Below the pieces are notes generated by a model that was not told the origin of the DNA, did no database searches, and saw only the letters and a list, made by a program, of their open reading frames with translations. Positions 1-9,387 of a stretch of DNA of 64,000 nt are shown here, piece by piece. A program made the translations under genes and the position numbers. Every line of letters begins with the position of its first letter. Position 1 is the first letter of the stretch. The stretch covers positions 407,398 through 471,397 of the forward strand of contig OZ025665.1 in assembly GCA_964019335.1 (NCBI GenBank), written 5' to 3'. This DNA is from Diplonema japonicum. Its lineage: Eukaryota > Euglenozoa > Diplonemea > Diplonemida > Diplonemidae.

Positions 1-40
<40 letters not shown>

Positions 41-1195
41 CTCTCCCAGATAGGGCCCACTCTTTGAATCTCTTTACAACCTTCGCTGTTTTTTTTTTAA
101 TTTGTTTGGCACCAAAGGTCCAAAAACTTTTCTTTTTTTTTTAAAGCCCACACTCTGCTGGTACTAGGAGCGCAAGGTTCTCAACGGTGTCTTTTCTTCT
201 TCTCTTTTTTTTTTTTTTCCTTCTTCAGCTGCAAAGGGAAATTTTGAAGAAAAAAAAAAATCTTCCAAAGGCCGACTGAGTGCCTGTTTCACCTGAACGC
301 ACTCTGCATCCCCTCACTTCCCGTTTTGATAATGAGGGCTGCTAATTTATTTCTTCTCTTTTTTTTTTTTTTTCCTCAGTGACGCACCCACCCGCACACC
401 GAAATTTATCAAAAAAGATTTTTTCCTTTTTCTTTTTTTTTTTTTTACATAAATGACTGAAAAAAGAGAATAGGTGTGTCTGGATGGATCAGAGAAAAGG
501 GTTTTCATGTGCTTTTTGTGTTCTTTCTTTTCACTTTTTCTTTAAAGTCCAAAGGGGGAGGATAAAAACGGGGGGAGAGAAAAAAAACCAACTGTTTAAG
601 GATGGGCCACCACCACCAACATCTGAATCCTCTGCTAATCTTCTTACTTTCTTTGTGTGAACTAACGATGAGCACCCACTCGCACACCGAAATTTATTAA
701 ATTTCTTCTTCTTCTTCTTCTGTCTTTACGCTCGCTTTCCCTCTCCCAATTTACTCTTTTTTTTGTTCTGTTCTTCCTCCACCTGTTCACCTTTTTCTTT
801 TTCCTTCTTCCTCCCATTTTTTTTCGGGGGGGAAATAACAAAAAAAAAAAAAACACTTTCCTACACTCCAAAAAAAAATACAAAACAACAACAAAAAAAA
901 AAGGAGAGGGAAGCACAAAAAAGGGGTGGACAGCTATCAGGAGGGAAAAAAAAGAAGAAAAAAAATACCAAACACCAACAACTGCACCCCTCCCTCCCCC
1001 TACCACCGACGTCTTACTGAGAAACACACAGGAGAAAAGAGAAAAAAAAAAAAAAAAAAAGAGGGGGTAGGTAACAATATATACCAAAGACCAAACTTAC
1101 TTTTTTTTCCTTTTTTCCTTTCCCCCTTCTTCTGTGATGCTTTCGATTTTCTTTTTTTTCCTGGATTTTTTTTGCTCGGGTTCTGGGCCTCCCAG
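1..1195. other. Low-complexity non-coding stretch
   Basis: Poly(A) at 1-38 followed by alternating T and A runs, polypyrimidine tracts and short unique segments. The long open frames here are poly-Lys or poly-Phe translations of homopolymers and I do not accept them as genes. The only distinct structure is a near-identical 27-base motif present twice (see the repeat entry). Confidence 0.7.
383..698 (+). repeat. Two direct copies of a 27-base motif
   Basis: A motif of the form GCACCCAC(C/T)CGCACACCG followed by AAATTTAT occurs at about 384-410 and again at 672-698, 288 bases apart, with one or two differences. Flanks are unrelated pyrimidine-rich DNA. It could be the end of a small mobile element or a shared 3'UTR or regulatory motif; nothing here decides which. 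Confidence 0.5.
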
Positions 1196-1672
1196 TCACA
1201 TGGCAGCAGGCCGCTTGTACTCATGGTCAAGACGGCCGATGGGAACCCAAGTCTCAAGCTGCTGAAGCGCTTTGATGAGCACATTGAGGGGGATAGTTGC
1301 CGAAGGCCGGCTGGACGAAGAAGTGCCTCCTTTTTCCACCCAGTTGAGGACCTGCGCCTCGTATGTCCGAGGATTGCCCGTTGGCTTGGTGCCTGGGCGT
1401 GCGTTAGCTGTCTTTGTAGTCCATTGCTCCCGCTGACGATTCCAGGCTTGAGTACCAATACCGTGTTTAGCTACAATCTCTGCCTTCCATTCATTATCCC
1501 CTCTGTTGGGCTTAATGCTCACCGTTTCCGTGTCGCCACACGCAAAACAAGGCTTCCCAGTAAGATCCTCTTGAAGACTGATCCCACATGCTTTGCACCT
1601 CACCCGAACGGCAGCCGGTTCATTCACCCTGCACCCGCAGCTCGGGCCGTGCTCCGTCCCGTAATCCGCCAT
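1196..1672 (-). CDS. Small Cys-rich protein, putative zinc ribbon
   Basis: A 158-residue frame of ordinary, non-repetitive composition. Near the N terminus are a CxC pair (residues 12 and 14) and two CxxC knuckles, CKAC at 26-29 and CFAC at 42-45, the spacing expected of a zinc ribbon. The rest is hydrophilic, with tryptophans near 63, 77, 84 and 111 and a Ser-rich stretch near 117-120. I do not recognise the family, so function is unknown; a nucleic-acid or protein-binding role is only inferred from the Cys pattern. The ATG at 1672 follows an A/T-rich leader and the stop is TGA. It lies immediately downstream of the RAD51C-like gene on the same strand. Confidence 0.65.
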   Translation of the reverse strand: MADYGTEHGPSCGCRVNEPAAVRVRCKACGISLQEDLTGKPCFACGDTETVSIKPNRGDNEWKAEIVAKHGIGTQAWNRQREQWTTKTANARPGTKPTGNPRTYEAQVLNWVEKGGTSSSSRPSATIPLNVLIKALQQLETWVPIGRLDHEYKRPAAM

Positions 1673-1738
1673 TATTTATTATTTTTTTGGCTTTTCCCTC
1701 TTTTTTTTTTTTTTTTTTTTTTTTAAATTTGTGGGAAG

Positions 1739-1780
<42 letters not shown>

Positions 1781-1781
1781 C

Positions 1782-2747
1782 TCAGACACCCCTTACACCC
1801 TTGCGATTAATGGTGAAGCATGCTGAGGCTTGCGGTAGATCGGGGGACTTCTCGATGGTGGCGGTCCGCATTGTCGAGTTCTTCTCGAGAAAGATCCTGT
1901 CCGTGACCTCATGGGCCCACAGGATGCCCAGCGTAGGGACAGTTGTCTTGCTCTCATCCGGCGTCCACCTCTGCGTCACTTGGTTGCAAGTCGCAACGGC
2001 AACATTGTACTTTGCAGCAAGCTCACGCAGACGCTGCCCTAGTGACGCAAGCAACCGTTGCCGTGCTATGCTAACCTCCTTGTTTGTTGTGTCTAAACAC
2101 CGAAATGGCGTAGCGACAGAGTCTATGCACACCAACACGCACCGCTCCGTCTGTGGAATCAGAGTGGGGAGCAACGCGACAACTCCAAGAAGCTGGGTTA
2201 AATCATACACGCGAATCACTCTAATCCCCTCCTTAAGCATTTCCAAGGTAAGATTTACATGAGGGCTCAGCGCTCTCAAATGTTTTAGCAAACCCTCCGC
2301 CACTTGGTGTATTCTCGCCGATGTCACTGACCCATCAGTGTCTATTATTATCGAGCTTCCGCCCAGCCCGCCCATATTTGTAGGTATTTGCGCGTCAATA
2401 CAGAGTTGTATGCAGAGTTGTGTTTTTCCAGTGCCGCCTTCACCTACTAGTTCGGTGAGGCCGCCTAGGCGGATACCTCCGTTCAGTATGCTGTCCAGGT
2501 CTTTGCAGAAGGTTAAGACGCTCTCCCTTTTCGATGATTTGAGGTCGCCCGCTGTCGTTCCCTTGAAGCGGTCGCCTTTCACAGCTCTGAGTAGCTTCCC
2601 TACAGCTTCTTTCGACAAGCCTGTGTCCTCCGTTATGTCCACCAGCGATGCTGTTTCTATATCCGTCCTGCTTCGGTACCCGCAGGAGTGTAGCCTTTCC
2701 CTGTCGACGGGGCTTAGTTCTTGCAATGCTTTGTTAAAATCGTCCAT
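1782..2747 (-). CDS. RAD51C: RAD51C-like recombinase
   Basis: A 321-residue RecA/RAD51-family ATPase. An N-terminal helix-hairpin-helix-like region (about 8-57) precedes the ATPase core with Walker A GEGGTGKT (102-109) and Walker B-like VLVCID (204-209). The block after Walker A, with QLCIDAQIP then GGLGG and IIIDTDGS, resembles RAD51C more than RAD51, DMC1 or XRCC3; this paralog works in homologous recombination and, in many eukaryotes, meiosis. I chose the ATG at 2747, preceded by nine A residues, because upstream in-frame codons translate a low-complexity spacer. A ZIP4/TEX11-like meiotic gene lies two genes upstream. The paralog assignment is by eye. Confidence 0.85.
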   Translation of the reverse strand: MDDFNKALQELSPVDRERLHSCGYRSRTDIETASLVDITEDTGLSKEAVGKLLRAVKGDRFKGTTAGDLKSSKRESVLTFCKDLDSILNGGIRLGGLTELVGEGGTGKTQLCIQLCIDAQIPTNMGGLGGSSIIIDTDGSVTSARIHQVAEGLLKHLRALSPHVNLTLEMLKEGIRVIRVYDLTQLLGVVALLPTLIPQTERCVLVCIDSVATPFRCLDTTNKEVSIARQRLLASLGQRLRELAAKYNVAVATCNQVTQRWTPDESKTTVPTLGILWAHEVTDRIFLEKNSTMRTATIEKSPDLPQASACFTINRKGVRGV

Positions 2748-3101
2748 TTTTTTTTGCAAGCCAAGATCTTTTTTTTTGTTTTGTTTGTTATTTAGGTTTT
2801 GAGGAGGGGTGGGGTACCACAACAACAAAAAAGACAATTTTACTCCCCCCCCCCACACCCCAACCCCCCGTTCCATTACTTATGTGGGTAATGGGAAATA
2901 AAAAAAAAGGGAAAAGAAAATGTAAATAACAAGCTGGGGAGGCTTAAAGTTCCAAAGCATCAAAAAAAAAAAAAGAAAATGTGTCGATACGTTGGGCTCA
3001 AAAAAAAAAAAAAAAAAAAAAAACAAACGGGCAGGGGAGGGAAGGGTTTCTTTTCATTTTTTTTTCCCATTTTTTTCTCTCCTTTCCTCTTTTATATTCC
3101 T
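2748..3101. other. Spacer with homopolymer runs
   Basis: About 350 bases between the thiolase stop and the RAD51C-like start. They contain C runs near 2846-2854, A runs near 2961-2974 and 3001-3023, and T runs near 3058-3066. No credible open frame. Confidence 0.6.
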
Positions 3102-4352
3102 TCAGAGTTTTGCCACGCTGTCCGTGGTAGTATTCTTGAAGATCGTGACGACAGCAGTCTTGTCGTCTCCGCCCATGTTGGCGGTCATGCCCACGTTGAT
3201 GGGCTTTTTGACTTGGTAATCTCCGCATTGGCCCTTCATTTGCCTGTAGACCTCAAGGATCTGTTTGATACCAGTGGCACCAACAGGGTGGCCAAAGCCA
3301 ATAAGACCACCACCGGTGTTCACAGGAATCTCACCATTGATCTGCGTAGCCCCCTTGCGAAGAAGGTCGAGGCCCTTGCCTGGGGCAGCAAAGCCAAGGG
3401 CCTCCATCATCATGACCTCGGCCATGGTGAAGCAGTCATGAACCTCCGCCACATCGATATCCTTCGGGGCGGTGCCCGTAGCTTGGTAGCATTGCGTAGC
3501 CGCGGCCTTGATGTTTGCCAAAGCAGTCGGGTCCCTGTCCACGAAGAGGTTGTCAGTTGTCTGTGCGACGTGCATCACCTCGATGCAGAATTTCTCGTCC
3601 TTCCCGAGCTTTTCCAAACCCTTCTCCGAAGCCACCAAAACAGCAGCGGCACCGTCCGTCACCTGCGAACAGTCCGACAGCTTGATATACGGCTTCAACC
3701 CCTCGTTGTTCAAGAACGTCTTCGCCTTCGTAATCTTGTCGTGGGTGAATTTGTTTTCATGCATGTGCGCAAGGGGGTTCCGCTTTGCGTTTTCCATCGC
3801 CTTCAGCGCCACCAAGTCCAAGTCCACTTGCTGTGGATGCTTCTCGAAATAGGCCTTTGCCTTCTCTGCAAACATCGCAGGGAATGTAAAGACGTCGATG
3901 GGGCGCTGTCTCGGGTAGTCGGCTGCTGTTGCGAGGATGTCGCCTCCCTCAGCCGCGTTCTTACCTGTCTGCACCTCGACACCCACAACAAGAACAACAT
4001 CTGCGCCTGCTTGGATGGCTTGCACAGCAGATTCGAAGGCAACACCCCCTGACGCACAGGCCGCTTCAAATCTGTACGAAGGCTTCCCGTTCAGTCCGGC
4101 ATCGGCGCCTACGGCAGCTGCTCCAAGGTGGCCTTGGTTGCAGAAGTTCTGCCCGAACCCGTTCCCTACCATCACCCTGTCCACGTCTGCACCCTTCACA
4201 CCCGTGTTTACCAGCGCACCCCTCACTGCCTTCTTCACATACTCATCTATCCCAATGGCACCCTTCACGAACCCGGAGTCACCTTTACCCGTGAACTTGG
4301 TCATGTCACCCCCCATCACGAACACCCTCCTCGACAGCGACGACCTCACCAT
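3102..4352 (-). CDS. SCP2-type thiolase with peroxisomal tail
   Basis: A 416-residue thiolase-fold enzyme of the SCP2-thiolase/acetyl-CoA acyltransferase type, expected to catalyse thiolytic cleavage or condensation of acyl-CoA. The nucleophile is Cys99 in EAACASGG; later catalytic motifs are EVHDCFT in the C-terminal half and GHPVGATG at about 354-361, so all expected active-site blocks are present. The protein ends in Ala-Lys-Leu, a canonical-type PTS1, which predicts import into peroxisomes (or glycosomes if the organism is a kinetoplastid relative). Length is normal for the thiolase domain alone; there is no fused sterol-carrier domain. The ATG at 4352 fits the family N terminus. The leader contains an AG after a pyrimidine-rich stretch. 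Confidence 0.9.
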   Translation of the reverse strand: MVRSSLSRRVFVMGGDMTKFTGKGDSGFVKGAIGIDEYVKKAVRGALVNTGVKGADVDRVMVGNGFGQNFCNQGHLGAAAVGADAGLNGKPSYRFEAACASGGVAFESAVQAIQAGADVVLVVGVEVQTGKNAAEGGDILATAADYPRQRPIDVFTFPAMFAEKAKAYFEKHPQQVDLDLVALKAMENAKRNPLAHMHENKFTHDKITKAKTFLNNEGLKPYIKLSDCSQVTDGAAAVLVASEKGLEKLGKDEKFCIEVMHVAQTTDNLFVDRDPTALANIKAAATQCYQATGTAPKDIDVAEVHDCFTMAEVMMMEALGFAAPGKGLDLLRKGATQINGEIPVNTGGGLIGFGHPVGATGIKQILEVYRQMKGQCGDYQVKKPINVGMTANMGGDDKTAVVTIFKNTTTDSVAKL

Positions 4353-4450
4353 TGTTGCTTTGCTCCCTGTGGTTGGTGGTTTTTTTTTGGGGGGGGGTAG
4401 GAGGTTTAAAAAAAAATAGAATTCAAAGGGAACTTAGAATGAGAGATGGT

Positions 4451-6853
4451 CTACTGGTTGAACACAATATCGAATTGGGTGCTTATCTCGGAGCGTGTTT
4501 CGCAGTGGGGCAGGAGCTGCGCCAGGGTGTGGGCGTAGCCGGTCCAGACCTGAGACTTTTCCAGTGCCGAAAGGCGGTGGTAGTAGATCCCATTGTTCCA
4601 GGACTCGGCGGCAAGCCATTCCAACTCAGCAGGCGGGTACGTGTTGTGATGAGCAGCTACAACGTCCTTCATGCTCTGGACAAGTTCCCACTGCTGGTCC
4701 CTGCCCTCTGCATCCGTCATACATTTCCTGAACAATGCTGCAAAGTGCGGCACGTCTTCTGGTGAAGATGGGAGAGCTGCCTGCAGTGACAGCTTCATCA
4801 CTTGCTTGTGGACGGAAGGCGAGTGGTTCGGCGTCCCTGGGGCCACCATTATTGCCACAACATCAAAGTCCTCAGATGTCACACCATCAAGGCATGCAAG
4901 CTCCTTCAGCACTTCCGTCACGTCCTGCTTGAGAGCCACTTTGGACTTGATGACCAGCAACAGGAGTACCTTCATCACCTTCGGGTCCCCATTGAGCTTC
5001 GGTGCTAGTTCGCGTGCTTCCCGTAGCTCTTGCTCCACGTCTCGGTGCTTTGATTCTAAAGTGACGGAGCAGTACCGCAGCAGGCCGTAAAACTCGCCCT
5101 CTACGTCGCCGAGAAGCTTGCTCAACAGCACGGAGATGTTGTACAACTTGTTCTGGTCTGCCTTGCACCGCCACCACTCCAACTCTTCAGCGCTGACACC
5201 TGATGTCATCTGCCCCATCACCTGTGCGGCAGATTGAATCACGCCCTCCAGTTTGTCAATGCCCTCCTGCTCGTAGCACAGAAACATGTTGACCAGAAGC
5301 TGGAGTCTTTCCTGCGGCTTCATGGCGACATCCATGCTGTCCTTCATAACAGCTAAAGCATCTCCTGCTAGCAGCGGGTAGCCTTTGCCGTACGCGTACT
5401 GTGCGCAGCTGGCTGCTATTTTACTAAGGATCGGGTCCTTCATCTGGCCCAGTTTCAGGATGTCTTCCTGTGCATTGGTCACGTCGTCCATGCTGATTAA
5501 GATCTTGATCAGCAGGTACGCTGTGTACGCTGACGAAGCCTCGATTTCCTGTGAGAGCCGAGCATACGCCAGCGCCTCGGAAAAGTCTTCCTGGTTGAAG
5601 TGTATGTTGGCCAGGGCACGGTAGGTCTTGGCTCTGTCCTCTGCTTTCGAGGGCGGCACAATTTCTGCCACCTTCTTGAGCCACTTGACGGTATCCTCTC
5701 CCGGCAGGCACTGCGCCCTTCCAAAAGCTGTTGTGTACAAAGCAGCAAGCTGTGCACCCGTCAATTCCGTCGCCCCCTTCATGTGGGCCTCTCCGACGGA
5801 GCACAAGATCTCAAACGCCTCCTGCAGCTCACCAGTTTCGCATAACAGGTTCAGTAACCTGACTTTGCACTCAGGTGTGGGGTCCTTGCAACCCTTCAGC
5901 ACGGCGACGGCACTGGGGAGAGAGTTGCACTGTGCCATCCCCTGCGCCAAGGTAAGGGCCATTTTAGGCGTGAACTCAGCATCTCCGAGAAGGACAGGGA
6001 TTAGAGGTTGTGCTTCAGGGGACTGCAGCTGAACAAGATACCTACAGAGGAGGTAGGTGCCGACGCATGTGGGGTGGAGGCTGTTGGCCGTCTCTATGGA
6101 TGTCTTGGCGGCAGAGATGTTCCCTAGAAGGTGGTACGAGTGGGATTCAAGGCGCAGCATTCTTGCTTGGACTTCGGGGAGGATGGGTTTCTTGCTTTGC
6201 GACGAGCTTTCTAAGGCGAACGTGAGGATCTCGATGCAAGCACCATGTTTCTTTGTGTTGTGCGCTTCTTCCGCCATGTCGTAGAAGAGGTCTAGCGTGC
6301 GAGTCGCATCGTCAGCATGTCCCCACAGACGGGCGGTGACTGAAGCCGCGTACACAAGTGGGTCTTGGTCGGCCTTCCAGCGTGCCTCGATAGCTGATGT
6401 GTAGCAATCGGCTAAGAGCGCTGTGGTCTTGTGCGACGAAGGTACGCCCTCGGCATAAACAATAGCGACATCTATGCACCGAACTGCCTCTACGGGGACA
6501 CGGGCGCACAGCCACTCCCTGCCTGTCTTCTGCCACGCCCTGCTGAGCTCGATGTCCATCTTCGGTGAGGCACCTTTGCTGATTGCCTTCTGCAGCGACC
6601 TCGCGCATACCTCCCTCGACCTGGCCTTCAGCGCGGGGCGTACATCTTTCATCCCACTTATGCACCCCCACAAACTGCTCACAACTCCTTTCACCTTCTT
6701 CTTGTCATCCCCTCCTTCCACGGTGTTGTCACCGCGCAGCGCCTGCTCACTCTCTACAAGAACAGGTTCCAGCTCATCCTTCTTAGAAGCGTCCTTGGCC
6801 ACATCTTCCAACCTCTCGAGTGCATCCACCACTACTGTTGCATATGAGTGCAT
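4451..6853 (-). CDS. ZIP4/SPO22/TEX11-like meiotic TPR protein
   Basis: An 800-residue, almost wholly alpha-helical protein with TPR-like helical pairs throughout. The C-terminal block ELEWLAAESWNNGIYYHR (from about residue 743), preceded by YPPA, matches the characteristic SPO22/ZIP4/TEX11 motif, in which an EWL segment precedes a K/ESWN segment and then a Tyr-rich helix. Family members are scaffolds of the meiotic ZMM group that link crossover factors to the synaptonemal complex. The ATG at 6853 was chosen because the in-frame upstream extension is poly-Phe from a T run. The gene ends in TAG only 98 bases from the thiolase start. A generic TPR protein is the alternative; the C-terminal motif argues for ZIP4. 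Confidence 0.7.
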   Translation of the reverse strand: MHSYATVVVDALERLEDVAKDASKKDELEPVLVESEQALRGDNTVEGGDDKKKVKGVVSSLWGCISGMKDVRPALKARSREVCARSLQKAISKGASPKMDIELSRAWQKTGREWLCARVPVEAVRCIDVAIVYAEGVPSSHKTTALLADCYTSAIEARWKADQDPLVYAASVTARLWGHADDATRTLDLFYDMAEEAHNTKKHGACIEILTFALESSSQSKKPILPEVQARMLRLESHSYHLLGNISAAKTSIETANSLHPTCVGTYLLCRYLVQLQSPEAQPLIPVLLGDAEFTPKMALTLAQGMAQCNSLPSAVAVLKGCKDPTPECKVRLLNLLCETGELQEAFEILCSVGEAHMKGATELTGAQLAALYTTAFGRAQCLPGEDTVKWLKKVAEIVPPSKAEDRAKTYRALANIHFNQEDFSEALAYARLSQEIEASSAYTAYLLIKILISMDDVTNAQEDILKLGQMKDPILSKIAASCAQYAYGKGYPLLAGDALAVMKDSMDVAMKPQERLQLLVNMFLCYEQEGIDKLEGVIQSAAQVMGQMTSGVSAEELEWWRCKADQNKLYNISVLLSKLLGDVEGEFYGLLRYCSVTLESKHRDVEQELREARELAPKLNGDPKVMKVLLLLVIKSKVALKQDVTEVLKELACLDGVTSEDFDVVAIMVAPGTPNHSPSVHKQVMKLSLQAALPSSPEDVPHFAALFRKCMTDAEGRDQQWELVQSMKDVVAAHHNTYPPAELEWLAAESWNNGIYYHRLSALEKSQVWTGYAHTLAQLLPHCETRSEISTQFDIVFNQ

Positions 6854-6919
6854 TGTGTGTAAATGAAAGGGGGAAAAAAAAACCTTTTTTTCAAAGAAAC
6901 TTTTACTTTGCGCAGCGAA

Positions 6920-6955
<36 letters not shown>

Positions 6956-7127
6956 AAGAAAAAGAAAAAAAGAATACTTTTGTGCCGGCGTTTTGTCCAC
7001 TAATCAAAAAAATAAGAACAAAAGGAGAAAAAAAAAACCCCCCCAATTAAAAGAAATCCATTCTATTTAGAGTGCATGTTAGGGGGGAGATAAATGAGCA
7101 CCTTAGTTGCTGTTGTTTTGGTTTACT

Positions 7128-7853
7128 TTACTTTAATTCTTTGCTACCATACCAAGGGTCAGTCATTGGGTCCACCTTGTCCTTGTTGTCGTCCATTGCT
7201 ACAGAGGGCTTGAGGGAGGCAAGGGTGGTATCGCAAGAGGTGTCCCACGAGGTGGTGACGGCATTTATGCCGATTACGATTTTGAGGTCGAATTTTGCGG
7301 CGAACTTTTTGAGGCAGAAATCGGCTCGGCCTTCGGTCGAAAACTTGGAGATGGTTTTCAGCTTAGACATATCTTGAAGGTGTTTTTGGTGGAAGAGGAA
7401 GAAACAAACACGGTGGGAGCCTGTGTCCTTTGCAGGGTGCGGAGGCTGCCACCTGAACCAGTCACGTCCTGATGAAAACTTAGTGTCGCCTTCAATATTG
7501 AATCGAACCCATAGCAACTGCTTTGATTCAAAGTCGAAGGCCGCTAGGCAGTACCGTATTCCGTCAGCAGCCTCGAACATGTAGATAGGTTTGTCCCGAA
7601 TCTTGTTGCATTGCAAGGTGTTGCCGTTCAGTGCCACGTCCTCGCTGTCCCCACCGCCCCAAGCGACTTCGACAAACTGCTGCGGCGTGAACTCCGGGTA
7701 GATCCCATCCCTGAAGATCCCTATCTTCTCCGCTTCTTTCTTCAGCTTCAACATCCTCTGCTGATACACTTCCTTCATCCCCTCCTCTCTCATCTCTTTC
7801 ACATTCTTGGCAACTTCATCTTCGAGCTTCTTCTTATCGATGTCTTTGGACAT
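7128..7853 (-). CDS. PEBP-family protein
   Basis: A 241-residue protein. After a charged helical N terminus (about 1-45) comes a phosphatidylethanolamine-binding-protein fold. The hallmarks are LLWVRFNIEGD in the centre, then WQPPHPAKDTGSHRVCFFLF, which corresponds to the PEBP segment with Pro-Pro, Gly and HR followed by a hydrophobic strand, and a C-terminal block FAAKFDLKIVIGINAVTTSWD. PEBP proteins bind phospholipid head groups or kinases and often act in signalling. The usual DPDAP-type motif is replaced here (AAFDFESKQLLW), so ligand binding may be altered. The start at 7853 sits in a GAGAAATG context and the stop is TAA. Confidence 0.75.
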   Translation of the reverse strand: MSKDIDKKKLEDEVAKNVKEMREEGMKEVYQQRMLKLKKEAEKIGIFRDGIYPEFTPQQFVEVAWGGGDSEDVALNGNTLQCNKIRDKPIYMFEAADGIRYCLAAFDFESKQLLWVRFNIEGDTKFSSGRDWFRWQPPHPAKDTGSHRVCFFLFHQKHLQDMSKLKTISKFSTEGRADFCLKKFAAKFDLKIVIGINAVTTSWDTSCDTTLASLKPSVAMDDNKDKVDPMTDPWYGSKELK

Positions 7854-8009
7854 TTCTCCTCCGTTTTTCTTTTTTTTTTTTCTTTTTGTGTCTCCTTCCC
7901 TCTTACATGAGCATTTACATCAACTCTTCAGAAAATAAAACAAAAAACTTTTTTTATACACAAAAAATAAGTACATACAAACCAGAAAGAAAGAAAAAAA
8001 AAAACCTTG

Positions 8010-9119
8010 TTACATCTCCTCCTCGAGGCCATAGAACATGGACAGGTCACCGTTTAATATTGTCGGGAGGAAGAGGCAGACCACGATGCACAGTGACAAG
8101 TGCACCGCGAAGACAATGGTGTAGCAAGAGACGTACCTCACGTTGGCCCAATCGGCCGGTTTGAGAGCTGTGTTGGACGGGGGAGGGAATATCTTGCCAC
8201 CGTCGATGGCATCAAGCCCGCCTGTGAGGGAGGCCTCAAGCTGCCGCTGCTGCTCCGTGTCGCTCAACAAACTGTTTTGAATCTCCCGCTTATGCTCAAC
8301 AAGCTGGCTCTGAAACGACGCCATCATCTCCCTCAAGAGGGTCTCCGTGTCATAAGGCTCATCCTTTAACGGCGACTGCGCAACAAGCACCTCGCTCTTC
8401 ACAGACTCTGTAGGACTGGGAAGCTTCTTCCAAGCAACGTCAACATTGCTACTCACAGAACACGTCCGTTGAGGCGGTGATTGGATAGGTGTGGGTGCCT
8501 TCAAACTGCTCGCCAGCACATCTGTCATCGTTGTTGATGTTGCCATGACAGGGGTTGTCATGGTGTCGGCATCTGCCGGCATTGGTTCTGTAAAGGCATC
8601 TTCTGCAGTGTAATACGTTTGGGTCGACAGTGAGTCGCATGCTGTGCTGTCTTGCGTTGAGACGGAGTGTCTTACAGAAGAAACAGTTTGCGCGGAAGAT
8701 GTCAGCTTTATGACTTGTTTCCTCGATTGGACCCATCGCTGCTCTGTTTTGATTGCCTCGTCGATTTTCATTTCTTTGCAGTGCGCTGCCAGTGCCAAGC
8801 TGACTTCCACCGGAACATCCTCCACAGGGCTGCTTTCTTCGTAAATCTTCGCCATCGCTCTGAACACGTCGTCCAAAGGGTGGTCCCATAGACTCTCGCC
8901 AGTCACCTCGTTGAAATAATACACATCTGGGCCTGTACCGAGCTCATCTTCTTCCACAGAGCACACCACCCAGTTCTCTGGTAGGGGTGCGTTCAGACCC
9001 CGCTCAGCTATCCAGCTTAGATCTGCCCTGTTATCCAGATTGAGCCCTACCCACTCCGCATACTCTTGTACCGGTTTCGACTGTCGGGATTCTGTTCCCG
9101 TCACCCATCTCCCTGGCAT
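8010..9119 (-). CDS. CEP164-like WW protein with C-terminal membrane anchor
   Basis: A 369-residue protein. Residues 19-90 match the CEP164 N-terminal module: a helical segment with EYAEWVGL and WIAERGLNAPLP leads into an enlarged WW domain (about 46-82) with VYYFNEVTGESLWDHP. CEP164 is a distal-appendage protein of the mother centriole needed for ciliogenesis. The middle is Ser/Thr-rich and probably disordered, then a short coiled coil. Unlike animal CEP164 it ends in a hydrophobic segment (about 330-353) followed by a short acidic tail, typical of a tail-anchored membrane protein. The ATG at 9119 was chosen over an upstream in-frame start in low-complexity DNA. The WW call is strong; orthology to CEP164 is inferred. 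Confidence 0.7.
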   Translation of the reverse strand: MPGRWVTGTESRQSKPVQEYAEWVGLNLDNRADLSWIAERGLNAPLPENWVVCSVEEDELGTGPDVYYFNEVTGESLWDHPLDDVFRAMAKIYEESSPVEDVPVEVSLALAAHCKEMKIDEAIKTEQRWVQSRKQVIKLTSSAQTVSSVRHSVSTQDSTACDSLSTQTYYTAEDAFTEPMPADADTMTTPVMATSTTMTDVLASSLKAPTPIQSPPQRTCSVSSNVDVAWKKLPSPTESVKSEVLVAQSPLKDEPYDTETLLREMMASFQSQLVEHKREIQNSLLSDTEQQRQLEASLTGGLDAIDGGKIFPPPSNTALKPADWANVRYVSCYTIVFAVHLSLCIVVCLFLPTILNGDLSMFYGLEEEM

Positions 9120-9247
9120 GCTTTTTTCTTCTTTCCCCCCCCCCCCTCCTTGCGGTGGTTTTGTTAAAAAATAATCAGACATAAGGTTGTAAAAAGAAAA
9201 AGAAATTTGAATAGTACTTAAGAATTCGTTAACTGACAAACAGATTT

Positions 9248-9272
9248 ACCGGGGGGGGGGGGGGGGGGGGGA
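9248..9272 (+). repeat. Poly(G) tract
   Basis: An uninterrupted run of about two dozen G residues between the glycosyltransferase-like stop and the CEP164-like start. Similar G runs recur near 26745-26767, 50766-50792 and 57233-57251. Such tracts are prone to slippage and assembly length error. Confidence 0.85.
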
Positions 9273-9387
9273 AAGGGAGAAGGGGGCAGCGTAAACCACC
9301 CCACCTTTTTGTCCTGTTTTTGAACAGAATGCAACGGAAAAAGTAAAATAAAAATTGAAAAAATTAAAAAAAGAAGAAGAAAACCCA

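Noticed and set aside
505-1199. Open frames on both strands rich in Lys or Phe
   Set aside because: They are translations of A/T/purine runs with no domain and no compositional support.
1782-2747. DMC1 or RAD51 identity for the recombinase
   Set aside because: The sequence after Walker A and the overall motif set look like RAD51C; the canonical RAD51/DMC1 GEFRTGKTQ motif is absent.
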